Program-made: the position numbers and the translations under genes
Notes under the pieces: model-generated
What the model saw: only the letters and a program-made list of their open reading frames with translations
The model's database searches: none
What the model was told of the DNA's origin: nothing
Shown here: in pieces, positions 26,576 through 34,260 of the stretch
Layout: the number at the start of each line of letters is the position of its first letter
Position numbering within the stretch: the stretch's first letter is position 1
From: Acuticoccus yangtzensis
GTDB taxonomy: Bacteria > Pseudomonadota > Alphaproteobacteria > Rhizobiales > Amorphaceae
Direction of reading: 5' to 3'
NCBI RefSeq assembly: GCF_001927245.1
Contig: NZ_MJUX01000001.1
Location: 496,001-560,000 of the forward strand
Length of the DNA: 64,000 nucleotides

Positions 26576-27340
26576 ATGGACTTGCGTCGCAACGCCTTCA
26601 AGGCCGCCCTTCAACGCGGCGAGCGGCAGATCGGCCTCTGGTGCTCAATGGCCGACACCAACGTCGCCGAAATGCTGGCCGGCTGCGGCTACGACTGGCT
26701 GCTGTTCGACGCCGAGCACGCCCCGCTGGACCCGCTCTCGGTCATGCCGCTGCTGCAGGCGGTGGCGCCCTACCCGGTGTCGCCCATCGTGCGGCCGAGC
26801 TCGCTGAACCCGGCCGAGATCAAGAAGCTGCTCGACTGCGGCGCGCAGTCCCTGCTCATCCCCTATGTGCGCGACGCCGAGGAGGCCAAGCTCGCCGCCG
26901 CCGCCGTCGCCTATCCGCCGCACGGTTTCCGCGGCGTCGCCGGCATTACCCGCGCGACCGGCTACGGCGCGGTGAAGGGCTATGCGGCCGCCGCGCGCGA
27001 GGACATCTGTCTTCTGGTGCAGATCGAGACCAAGTCCGCGCTCGACGATCTGGAAGCCATCTGCGCCGTGGACGGTGTGGACGGCGTGTTCATCGGCCCG
27101 GCGGACCTCGCGGCCAGCCTCGGCTATGCGCACGACCCGTCCCACCCGGATGTGAAGGCCGCCGTGGCGGACGCGATCAAGCGCATCGTCGCCTGCGGCA
27201 AGCCGGCCGGGTTCCTGTCGCTCAACGACGAGTGGAACCGCGAGGTGGACGCGCTCGGCAGCCTCTTCACCGCGGTGGACGTGGACATGGCGATCCTGCG
27301 CAACGGGGCCGCAGCCCGCGCCGCCGCGTGGAAGAAGTGA
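26576..27340 (+). CDS. HpcH/HpaI family class II aldolase
   Basis: 254 residues. These metal-dependent aldolases split 2-keto acids, for example 2,4-dihydroxyhept-2-enedioate or 2-keto-3-deoxyglucarate, into pyruvate and an aldehyde. Motifs are GLWCSMADTNVAEMLAG, FDAEHAPLDP with the catalytic His, the Arg in PIVRPSS, metal ligands Glu in LLVQIETKSA and Asp in VFIGPADLAASLG. It would supply the ring- or chain-splitting end of the pathway encoded by the operon. The stop overlaps the next gene's start. Confidence 0.92.
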   Translation: MDLRRNAFKAALQRGERQIGLWCSMADTNVAEMLAGCGYDWLLFDAEHAPLDPLSVMPLLQAVAPYPVSPIVRPSSLNPAEIKKLLDCGAQSLLIPYVRDAEEAKLAAAAVAYPPHGFRGVAGITRATGYGAVKGYAAAAREDICLLVQIETKSALDDLEAICAVDGVDGVFIGPADLAASLGYAHDPSHPDVKAAVADAIKRIVACGKPAGFLSLNDEWNREVDALGSLFTAVDVDMAILRNGAAARAAAWKK

Positions 27341-28044
27341 AAGAGCTTGCGGCGCTGATCGCCCCGGACGGGCGGCTCGGTGCCGCGATCAACACCGGCA
27401 ACAAGGCGCTGGTGCAGGACGAGGGCGGGCGGCTTTCGGGCATCAGCCCCGCCCTTGCCGCGCGTCTGGCGGAAGAACTCGGCGCCGAGCTTGTCCCCGT
27501 CGTCTATCCCGGTGCGGGCAAGGTGGTGGCGGATGCGGACACCGGGCGCTGGTCCGTCGCCTTCCTCGCCGTCGATCCTGAGCGCGAAGACCGCGTCGCC
27601 TTCACCCGGCCCTATGTGACGATCGACACCACCTACGCCGTGCGCCCCGGCGGTCCCGCGACGGTGAAGTTCGTCGACGCGCCGGGCATGACGATCCTGT
27701 CGGCGGCGGGCTCGGCCTACGATCTCCACCTCGCCAAGACGATCCGCCACGCAACCATCGTGCGGGCGGACAGCCCCGGCGCGTCGATGGACCGTTTCGC
27801 CGCGGGCGAGGGCGATGCGGTGGCGGGCGTGCGTGCCTCGCTGCTCGCGCGGTTCGCGGAGGATACGCAGGCGGTCATCCTGGCCGAGGCGCTGGCGTCG
27901 GTGGGTCAGGCGATGGCGGTGCCGGTGGCGCTGGCCGCCGCCCTCCCAGCGCTCGACGCCTTCCTGGTGCGGGCGAAGGTGGACGGGTTCATCGCCAGCG
28001 CGATCGACGCCGGCGGAGCGAAGGGACTGACGGTGCCGGCATGA
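27337..28044 (+). CDS. solute-binding-like protein (SBP family 3) without signal peptide
   Basis: 235 residues from GTG 27337 (GTGA overlap with the aldolase stop; GTG 27328 is an alternative). The sequence has the outline of family 3 amino-acid-type binding proteins: APDGRLGAAINTGNKALV, then ISPALAARLAEELGAEL, WSVAFLAVDPEREDRVAFT and RPYVTIDTTYAV. No hydrophobic export signal precedes it, so a cytoplasmic location is likely. Similar signal-less proteins accompany catabolic operons; whether they bind a pathway intermediate is unknown. It is the last gene of the run, 15 bases from the convergent LysR gene. Confidence 0.75.
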   Translation: MKELAALIAPDGRLGAAINTGNKALVQDEGGRLSGISPALAARLAEELGAELVPVVYPGAGKVVADADTGRWSVAFLAVDPEREDRVAFTRPYVTIDTTYAVRPGGPATVKFVDAPGMTILSAAGSAYDLHLAKTIRHATIVRADSPGASMDRFAAGEGDAVAGVRASLLARFAEDTQAVILAEALASVGQAMAVPVALAAALPALDAFLVRAKVDGFIASAIDAGGAKGLTVPA

Positions 28045-28059
28045 GCGCGCGCTTCCCCC

Positions 28060-28953
28060 TCATGCGGGCAGGAACAGCGCCCTGTCGCGCCGCATGATGG
28101 CGGCGAGGAAGTCGACCACCGCCGCCAGCCGCCGCGAGCCGGCCAGGTTCTCGTGCCACACGGCGACGTAGCGGCGCACGGGCCTCCGGTCGGCGAGCAC
28201 CGGCACCACGCGCGCGTCGCCCGCCACCATGAAGTCGTGCAGGAGGCCGATGGCGGCGCCCGACAGCACCACCTCGCGCTGGCCGATGGCGGTCGACACC
28301 TCGATGGCGGACACCCAGTCGCGCCACACCTCCTCGGCATAGTTGAGCTCGGGCGTGGCGATGAGATCCTCCACGTAGCCGACGAGCCTGTGGGCGGCGA
28401 GGTCCTCCACCGCGGCGGGCGTGCCATGGGCGGCGAGGTAGCCGGGCGTCGCATAAAGGCCGAGCGTATAGTCGGACAGGACGCGCGCCCTGAGCCGCCC
28501 CTTGGTGGGACGCCCGACCATCACCGCCACGTCCGCCTCGCGCTGGGAGAGGGAGAAGCTGCGGGTCAGCGGAACGATCTGCACGCGCAGCGCCGGATAA
28601 CGGGCGGCGAGCTCGCCGAGACGCGGGGCGAGGTAGGCGCTGCCGAACCCGTCGGGCGCGGCGATGCGCACGGTGCCGGTGGGGGCCGCCTCCGCCGCGC
28701 TCAGCCGCTCCATGGCGGTCAGCATTTCGGCCTCCACCCGCTCGGCGGTGCCGAGGAAGAGGCGGCCGGCGTCGGTCAGCGTGGCGCCGCGGGTGGACCG
28801 CTCGAACAGGCGCGCCCCGACCGCCTTCTCCAGGGCGGCAACGCGGCGCGACAGGGTCGCCTGGCTGAGCCCCAGGCGGCGCGCGGCGGCCAGCACTTGC
28901 CCCTCGCGCGCAACGGCCAGAAAATGCTTCGCGTCGTTCCAGTCCATCGCCAT
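28060..28953 (-). CDS. LysR family transcriptional regulator
   Basis: 297 residues. The N-terminal winged helix-turn-helix reads MDWNDAKHFLAVAREGQVLAA followed by RRLGLSQATLSRRVAALEKAVG. The effector domain (about 90-297) starts GTVRIAAPDGFGSAYLAPRL and keeps the two-lobed outline. It is divergent from mmsA and separated from it by 98 bases, the usual layout for a LysR regulator and its target. ATG 28947 could replace 28953. The family resemblance is to regulators of amino-acid or semialdehyde catabolism genes, but the effector is unknown. Confidence 0.93.
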   Translation of the reverse strand: MAMDWNDAKHFLAVAREGQVLAAARRLGLSQATLSRRVAALEKAVGARLFERSTRGATLTDAGRLFLGTAERVEAEMLTAMERLSAAEAAPTGTVRIAAPDGFGSAYLAPRLGELAARYPALRVQIVPLTRSFSLSQREADVAVMVGRPTKGRLRARVLSDYTLGLYATPGYLAAHGTPAAVEDLAAHRLVGYVEDLIATPELNYAEEVWRDWVSAIEVSTAIGQREVVLSGAAIGLLHDFMVAGDARVVPVLADRRPVRRYVAVWHENLAGSRRLAAVVDFLAAIMRRDRALFLPA

Positions 28954-28954
28954 C

Positions 28955-28974
28955 TTATCGCAAATTCCGCATAA
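28955..28974. promoter_or_regulatory. imperfect inverted repeat, candidate LysR operator
   Basis: The sequence TTATCGCAAATTCCGCATAA has outer TTAT/ATAA arms and inner GC pairs around an AT-rich centre, resembling a LysR-type dyad. It lies directly upstream of the regulator start and about 78 bases before mmsA. No experimental support; spacing differs by one base from the ideal T-N11-A. Confidence 0.4.
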
Positions 28975-29051
28975 CGGAGCGCCAAGGTTGGCGGTTTATA
29001 TTCACGAATGAAGACCCCAGAGAAGGGTCGATGCTCGAACGGGAGGATTCG

Positions 29052-30551
29052 ATGACCGAGATTGCCCATTATATCGGCGGCGCGAAGGTCGCCGGCACGT
29101 CCGGCCGCAGCCAGCCGGTGTGGAACCCCGCGACCGGGGAGAGCGACAAGACGGTGGCGCTGGCGACCACGGCCGAGGTGGGCGCGGTGATCGAGAATGC
29201 CGCCGCCGCGTGGCCGGCCTGGGCCGCGACGCCGCCGCTGCGCCGCGCGCGCATCCTCGACAGGTTCAAGTCCATCCTGTGGGACCGCGCGGGGACGCTC
29301 GCCGAGGCGATCTCCGCCGAGCACGGCAAGACGCACGAGGACGCGCTGGGCGAGGTCACGCGCGGCCTGGAAGTCGTAGAGTTCGCGGTCGGCATCCCGA
29401 CCCACCTCCAGGGCGACTTCTCGGCCAATGTGGGAACGGGCGTCGATTCCTTCTCGGTGCGTCAGCCGCTGGGCGTCGTGGCGGGCATCACGCCGTTCAA
29501 CTTCCCCGCCATGGTGCCGATGTGGATGTTCCCCGTCGCGCTCGCCTGCGGCAACTGCTTCGTTCTGAAGCCGTCGGAGCGTGATCCGTCCGCCTCCCTC
29601 CTCATCGCCGAGTGGCTCACCGAGGCGGGCCTGCCGGACGGCGTCTTCAACGTCGTGCAGGGCGACAAGGAGGCGGTCGACGCCATCCTGACGCACGCGG
29701 ACATCAAGGCGGTGTCGTTCGTCGGCTCCACGCCGATCGCCCAGTACATCTACACGACCGCGACGGCGAACGGTAAGCGCTGCCAGGCGCTTGGCGGCGC
29801 GAAGAACCACATGGTGATCATGCCCGACGCCGACCTCGACATGGCGGTGGGTGCGCTGATGGGCGCGGCCTACGGCTCGGCGGGCGAGCGGTGCATGGCG
29901 GTCTCCGTCGCGGTGCCGGTGACGGACGCGGTGGCGGACGCCTTGATCGGCAAGCTGGTGCCGAAGATCGAGGCGCTGAAGGTCGGCCCGGCGGCGGACA
30001 AGGCGTCGGAGATGGGCCCGGTGGTGACGAAGGCGGCGCAGGAGAAGATCCTCGGCTACATCACCAAGGGCGAAGAGGAAGGCGCGAAGATCGTCGTCGA
30101 CGGGCGCGGCTTCACCCCGCCCCAGGGCTACGAGAACGGCTATTATGTCGGCCCGACGCTGATCGACAACGTGACGCCGGACATGTCGATCTGGCAGGAT
30201 GAAATATTCGGCCCGGTGCTGTCGGTGGTGCGCCGCAACTCGTATCAGGACGCGGTGGATCTCATCCACTCGCACCGCTACGCCAACGGCACGGCCGTCT
30301 TCACCCGCGACGGCGACGTGGCGCGGTCGTTCGCGCAGGACATCGAGGTCGGCATGGTGGGCATCAACGTGCCGATCCCGGTGCCGATGGCCTTCCACTC
30401 CTTCGGCGGCTGGAAAGATTCCATCTTCGGCGACCACGCGATGCACGGCATGGAAGGTGTGCGCTTCTACACCCGCATCAAGACGACGACGATGCGCTGG
30501 CCCAACGGCATGCGCGCCGACGCACAGTTCTCGATGCCGACGCTGGGCTGA
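29052..30551 (+). CDS. mmsA: CoA-acylating methylmalonate-semialdehyde dehydrogenase
   Basis: 499 residues. ATG 29052 has GGAGGAT nearby; an earlier ATG adds seven residues. The enzyme converts malonate or methylmalonate semialdehyde to acetyl- or propionyl-CoA with NAD+, in valine, inositol or beta-alanine breakdown. Motifs are GITPFNFPAMVPMWMFPVAL, KPSERDPSAS, the NAD-binding SFVGSTPIAQYIY, and catalytic C281 in SAGERCMAVS. The fit to MmsA/IolA is strong along its length. As the divergent target of the LysR gene it may receive semialdehydes produced by the HpaI aldolase operon. Confidence 0.93.
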   Translation: MTEIAHYIGGAKVAGTSGRSQPVWNPATGESDKTVALATTAEVGAVIENAAAAWPAWAATPPLRRARILDRFKSILWDRAGTLAEAISAEHGKTHEDALGEVTRGLEVVEFAVGIPTHLQGDFSANVGTGVDSFSVRQPLGVVAGITPFNFPAMVPMWMFPVALACGNCFVLKPSERDPSASLLIAEWLTEAGLPDGVFNVVQGDKEAVDAILTHADIKAVSFVGSTPIAQYIYTTATANGKRCQALGGAKNHMVIMPDADLDMAVGALMGAAYGSAGERCMAVSVAVPVTDAVADALIGKLVPKIEALKVGPAADKASEMGPVVTKAAQEKILGYITKGEEEGAKIVVDGRGFTPPQGYENGYYVGPTLIDNVTPDMSIWQDEIFGPVLSVVRRNSYQDAVDLIHSHRYANGTAVFTRDGDVARSFAQDIEVGMVGINVPIPVPMAFHSFGGWKDSIFGDHAMHGMEGVRFYTRIKTTTMRWPNGMRADAQFSMPTLG

Positions 30552-30625
30552 CGAACGACCGGCCCCGCACCACCCACGGGGCCGCACACTCTTTCCGGCA
30601 CGGCCGCACCGTCTGACGGGATGTG

Positions 30626-30713
30626 GCGGGGTCAAGTGGGCGCCCGGAGCCACGCGCAGTGCCCTCTCCCAAGAGAGGGCGCGAGCATGGCGAGGACGGC
30701 CGCTTGACGCCGC
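30626..30713. repeat. 88-base imperfect palindrome
   Basis: Outer arms 30626-30641 and 30698-30713 match at 13 of 16 positions when one is reverse-complemented. At the centre a perfect 8-bp stem GCCCTCTC/GAGAGGGC surrounds CCAA (30661-30680). The structure looks like a REP- or MITE-type intergenic element. Confidence 0.6.
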
Positions 30714-30736
30714 CGCATCCCGTCGCAGCCTTGCAT

Positions 30737-30785
30737 CAGGTGTTCAGAGGGAAGGTGCTCTTCGCACCTTCACACTGAACACCTG
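30737..30785. repeat. 49-base nested hairpin
   Basis: Perfect 11-bp outer arms CAGGTGTTCAG (30737-30747) and CTGAACACCTG (30775-30785) enclose a second perfect 8-bp stem GAAGGTGC/GCACCTTC with a five-base loop. The total of 19 paired bases with a symmetric three-base internal loop is very unlikely by chance. No T-tract follows. Confidence 0.75.
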
Positions 30786-30867
30786 CCCATCGGCGAGATG
30801 GGGGAGCGCGAGGGGGAACGCCTCGCGGGGCGCTCCCACCGGGCACGCCCCCGCTAAAGCGCCCCGT

Positions 30868-32442
30868 CTAGAACGAATTCCACGCCAGCACGGCGAGGCT
30901 GATCGCCCCCACCCACAGCGCGGTCAGCCGCACGGCGGAGCGGCTCACGGCGTAGCGTCCCAGGTGCTCGATCGATTGGTCGGAGATGGGCAGGCCGCGC
31001 TCCAGAGCGATCTCCAAGTCCTTGGAGAGGCGCTCCACACGCTCGGCGAGGACGGGCGCTGCGAGCACGGCCCGCGTGACGGCGCTGAACGAATCCTGCG
31101 CTTTGCGCACGGTGGCCTCGGGGCCGATCTCCTTCACCATCCAGTCGCGCACGACGGGTTCGGCGGTCTGCCAGATGTTGAGGTTGGGGTCCAAAGACCG
31201 CGCCACGCCCTCCACGACCACCATCGTCTTCTGCAGCATGATCAGTTGCGGCTGCGTGCGCATCTGGAAGAGGTCGGTGGTCTCGAAGAGGTGCGCCAGG
31301 AGGCGGCTCATCGACAGCTCCTGCGCGGTCGCGTCGCGGATCGGCTCGCCCACCGCACGCAGCGCCTGGGCGAACAGGTCCACGTCCTGCGTCATCGGCA
31401 CATAGCCGGCGCGGAAGTGGATCTCGGCCACGCGGTGGTAGTCGCGCTCGATGAAGCCGTACAAAATCTCCGCCAGGAACCCCCGCTCCTCGCGCGACAG
31501 GCGGCCGGTGATCCCGAGGTCGACGGCCACCAGCGTCCCGTCGGCCTCGGCGAACAGGTTGCCCTGGTGCATGTCGGCGTGGAAGAAGCCGTCGCGCACG
31601 GCGTGGCGCAGGAAGGTCTGCAGGACGTGGCGGCCGAGGGTCGGCAGGTCGAACCCCGCGTCGCGCAGCTCGGAAACGCGTGACAGCTTGATCCCGTCGA
31701 TCCACTCCATCGTGAGAACGGTGCGGGAGGTCTTCGCCCATTCGACGCGCGGGACGCGGAAGCGCTCGTCCTCGGCGGTGTTCTCGGCCATCTCGGAGAT
31801 GGCGGCGGCCTCCAGACGCAGATCCATCTCGAACCGCACGGAGGCGGCCAGCGTGTCGACCACGGCGACGGGCCGCAGGCGGCGGGATTTGGGAACGAAC
31901 CGCTCCATGAAGCGGGCGGCGGTGTAGTAGGCTTCCAGATCCTTCTCGAACCGGCGGGCAACACCGGGGCGCAGCACCTTCACGGCGACCTCGCGGCGGC
32001 CGTGCACCTCGTCGTCCAAGGTGGCGCGGTAGACCTGGGCGATGGAGGCGGCGGCAACGCAGTCGCCGAACTCGGCGAAGACGGCCTCCACAGGCGCGCC
32101 CATGGCCTCCTCGATGGCGGCTTTCGCCTCGGCGTCCGGCACCGGCGGCACCTGGTCCTGAAGGAGCGCCAGCTCGGCGGCGACCTCTTCGCCCACCACG
32201 TCGGCGCGGGTGGCGAGGAACTGGCCGAGCTTGATGTAGGACGGGCCGAGCCGGTCGAACGCCAGCGACATGCGCGCCGCCATGTCCCGCTTGCGGGCGG
32301 ACGGGCGCTCGATGGTGCGGATCAGGCGCACGGCGAGCTTGGCGGGGGCCGGCGCATCCTGCAGCGGGACGATGGCGAAGACGCCCTCCCGCGCCATGAC
32401 GAAGCCGGCGTGGAGGAAGCGCCAGTAGGGTAATAGGCCCAT
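30868..32442 (-). CDS. ubiB: UbiB-family protein for ubiquinone biosynthesis
   Basis: 524 residues from ATG 32442, sharing one base with the ubiE stop. It is an atypical kinase-like ATPase that supports the aerobic ubiquinone pathway. Visible are the KxGQ motif in LGPSYIKLGQFLATRAD, the A-rich loop CVAAASIAQVYRATL replacing the P-loop, the conserved Lys in REVAVKVLRPG, and the DGFFHADMHQGNLF and VAVDLGITGRL catalytic segments. The C-terminus has one or two membrane segments (VRLTALWVGAISLAVLAW). The start of the open frame lies further upstream but overlaps ubiE in a different frame. Confidence 0.95.
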   Translation of the reverse strand: MGLLPYWRFLHAGFVMAREGVFAIVPLQDAPAPAKLAVRLIRTIERPSARKRDMAARMSLAFDRLGPSYIKLGQFLATRADVVGEEVAAELALLQDQVPPVPDAEAKAAIEEAMGAPVEAVFAEFGDCVAAASIAQVYRATLDDEVHGRREVAVKVLRPGVARRFEKDLEAYYTAARFMERFVPKSRRLRPVAVVDTLAASVRFEMDLRLEAAAISEMAENTAEDERFRVPRVEWAKTSRTVLTMEWIDGIKLSRVSELRDAGFDLPTLGRHVLQTFLRHAVRDGFFHADMHQGNLFAEADGTLVAVDLGITGRLSREERGFLAEILYGFIERDYHRVAEIHFRAGYVPMTQDVDLFAQALRAVGEPIRDATAQELSMSRLLAHLFETTDLFQMRTQPQLIMLQKTMVVVEGVARSLDPNLNIWQTAEPVVRDWMVKEIGPEATVRKAQDSFSAVTRAVLAAPVLAERVERLSKDLEIALERGLPISDQSIEHLGRYAVSRSAVRLTALWVGAISLAVLAWNSF

Positions 32443-33209
32443 CAGAGCTTGTAGCCGGAGTGGATGGCGGCGATGCCGCCGGTGAGCTTGCGCACCTTCA
32501 CCTGGTCGAACCCGGCGCGCTCGATCTCGGCGGCGAAGCGCCCGGCATTGGGGAACATGCGGATCGATTCCACGAGGTAGCGGTAGGGCTCGCCGTCGCC
32601 GGCGATCCACTGGCCCATGCGCGGGATCATCTCGAACGAATACCGCTCGTAGATCTGCTCCATCAGCGGGATGTCGACGTTGCTGAACTCCAGGCACATG
32701 AACCGCCCGCCGCGCTTCAGCACGCGGTAAGCCTCCTCCAGCGCCTGCTGCCGGCGGGTGACGTTCCGGATCCCGAAGGCGATGGTGTAGACGTCCTGCG
32801 AGCCGGTCGGCAGCGGCATCGTCTCGGCGTTGGCGGCGACGAAGCGGCAGGGCGTCGTCGGCTTGATGCGCTTGGCGTCCCGCTTGGCGCCGACGCCGAG
32901 CATCTCGGGATTGATGTCGCAAACGGTGATCGAACCGTTGACCTCGATCTGGCGGGCGATACGAAAGGCGATGTCGCCGGTGCCGCCGGCCACATCCACC
33001 ACGCGAAAAGGCCTCGCCGGGCTGCGCGGGGGGGCGAGCCAGGCGACCATGGCGTCTTTCCACACCCGGTGGAGCCCGCCCGACATCGCATCGTTCATCA
33101 CGTCGTAGCGGCTGGCGACGGTGTCGAACACGGTGTTGACGAGTCCCTGCTTCTCCTCTTCCGGGACGGTGCGGAAGCCGAAGGACGTTTCCATGGACTG
33201 GCCTTTCAT
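32442..33209 (-). CDS. ubiE: ubiquinone/menaquinone methyltransferase UbiE
   Basis: 255 residues. It is the SAM-dependent C-methyltransferase of ubiquinone synthesis. Diagnostic sequences are [35 protein letters not shown], the SAM site [16 protein letters not shown], and [13 protein letters not shown]. The C-terminal SGYKL end is also typical. ATG 33209 is used; ATG 33194 is a possible alternative. It is divergent from mutM and coupled to ubiB. Confidence 0.97.
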   Translation of the reverse strand: MKGQSMETSFGFRTVPEEEKQGLVNTVFDTVASRYDVMNDAMSGGLHRVWKDAMVAWLAPPRSPARPFRVVDVAGGTGDIAFRIARQIEVNGSITVCDINPEMLGVGAKRDAKRIKPTTPCRFVAANAETMPLPTGSQDVYTIAFGIRNVTRRQQALEEAYRVLKRGGRFMCLEFSNVDIPLMEQIYERYSFEMIPRMGQWIAGDGEPYRYLVESIRMFPNAGRFAAEIERAGFDQVKVRKLTGGIAAIHSGYKL

Positions 33210-33289
33210 TACGAACGGGCGAACACATAGCCGGGTCCGCGCCGCATCGCCATACGGGGGTGCGGGATCCGGCGGGAGTGCGACACGAC

Positions 33290-34159
33290 ATGCCTGAGTT
33301 GCCGGAGGTGGAGACGGTGCGCCGGGGGCTGGCGCCGGTGATGGAGGGCCAGCGCATCGAGCAGGTGCAGCTCGCCCGGCTCGACCTGCGGTTCCCGTTC
33401 CCGGACGGGTTCGGCCAGCGCCTGACCGGCCGGCAGATCACCACGCTCGGCCGCCGCGCCAAATATCTGCTGGCCGATCTCGACGATGGGACGACGCTGA
33501 TCGCCCATCTCGGCATGTCCGGCGCGTTCAGGGTGGAGGGGCAGATGCCGCCCGGCATGTTCGCTTTTCCGAAGGGCAAGATCGCCGCGCACGACCATGT
33601 GACGCTGCGGCTGACCCGCTCGACGATCATCTACAACGACCCGCGCCGCTTCGGCTTCATGACGCTGGCGGACACGGCGCTCCTCGACCAGCACCCCTTC
33701 TTCGCCCATCTCGGCGTTGAGCCGATGGCGGGGCTTCTGACGGCGGAAGGCCTCGCCGCCGCGATGGCGGGCAAGAAGACGCCGCTGAAAGCCGCACTGC
33801 TGGACCAGAGGGTGATCGCGGGGCTCGGCAACATCTATGTCTGCGAGGCGTTGTGGCGGGCGCGCCTGTCGCCGCGGCGGCTGGCCGGCACGCTGGTGAG
33901 GAAGGACGGCGGCCCGACCGAGCGGCTCGTCCGACTGACGGCGCACATCATCGCCGTCATCGAGGACGCGATCGCCGCGGGAGGCTCGTCGCTCAGGGAC
34001 TATGTCGCCGCGGACGGGTCCCTCGGCCGCTTCCAGCACACCTTCGCGGTCTATGGGCGGGAGGGCGACCCCTGTGCGCGGGCGGACTGCGGCGGGGTGG
34101 TCGGCCGCATCGTGCAGGGCGGGCGCTCGACCTTTTATTGCCCATCCTGCCAGCGGTGA
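33290..34159 (+). CDS. mutM: formamidopyrimidine-DNA glycosylase
   Basis: 289 residues. It excises 8-oxoguanine and FaPy lesions. ATG 33290 is required because the catalytic residue is Pro2 ([13 protein letters not shown]), which must follow the initiator Met; a frame-open ATG 30 bases earlier would bury it. The conserved [12 protein letters not shown]-like region reads [11 protein letters not shown], the helix-two-turn-helix has [14 protein letters not shown], and the C-terminal zinc finger has CARADCGG and CPSC. The gene is oriented away from ubiE, with 80 bases between them. Confidence 0.96.
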   Translation: MPELPEVETVRRGLAPVMEGQRIEQVQLARLDLRFPFPDGFGQRLTGRQITTLGRRAKYLLADLDDGTTLIAHLGMSGAFRVEGQMPPGMFAFPKGKIAAHDHVTLRLTRSTIIYNDPRRFGFMTLADTALLDQHPFFAHLGVEPMAGLLTAEGLAAAMAGKKTPLKAALLDQRVIAGLGNIYVCEALWRARLSPRRLAGTLVRKDGGPTERLVRLTAHIIAVIEDAIAAGGSSLRDYVAADGSLGRFQHTFAVYGREGDPCARADCGGVVGRIVQGGRSTFYCPSCQR

Positions 34160-34196
34160 GGATCGGCCGGGGCTGACGCCGCAGCACGTTACCGAT

Positions 34197-34214
34197 CCGT
34201 CATAAACCTATCAT
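34197..34214 (+). promoter_or_regulatory. Pho box upstream of the phytase-family gene
   Basis: The 18-base site CCGTCATAAACCTATCAT consists of two 7-base repeats (CCGTCAT, CTATCAT) separated by AAAC. The PhoB consensus is CTGTCAT-4-CTGTCA(T/C), matched except for one base in each half and the last spacer base. It lies 46 bases before the ATG of the next gene, a normal distance for a PhoB-activated promoter; a weak -10 (TAACAG, 34225-34230) follows. Confidence 0.72.
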
Positions 34215-34260
34215 CAACCGGACGTAACAGGAGCAAAACACCACTTCCGGGGATCTGCGG

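Larger units (their letters stand above)
30552..30867. other. intergenic region rich in palindromes between mmsA and ubiB
   Basis: 316 bases between convergent genes with no coding potential. Besides the two repeats listed separately it contains GGCCCCG/CGGGGCC arms shortly after mmsA (about 30557-30585), a plausible terminator without a T-tract, and a bulged GGGAGCG/CGCTCCC hairpin at about 30800-30838. Confidence 0.6.

Noticed and set aside
30199-31683. 494-codon plus-strand frame running from the end of mmsA across ubiB
   Set aside because: It is an alternative frame of mmsA followed by antisense of ubiB, with low-complexity Arg/Ser-rich and His/Glu-rich content.
30868-33630. A single 920-residue minus-strand protein covering ubiB and ubiE
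   Set aside because: The upstream part is out of frame with ubiE coding sequence; ubiE and ubiB are separate genes with a one-base overlap and their own conserved starts.
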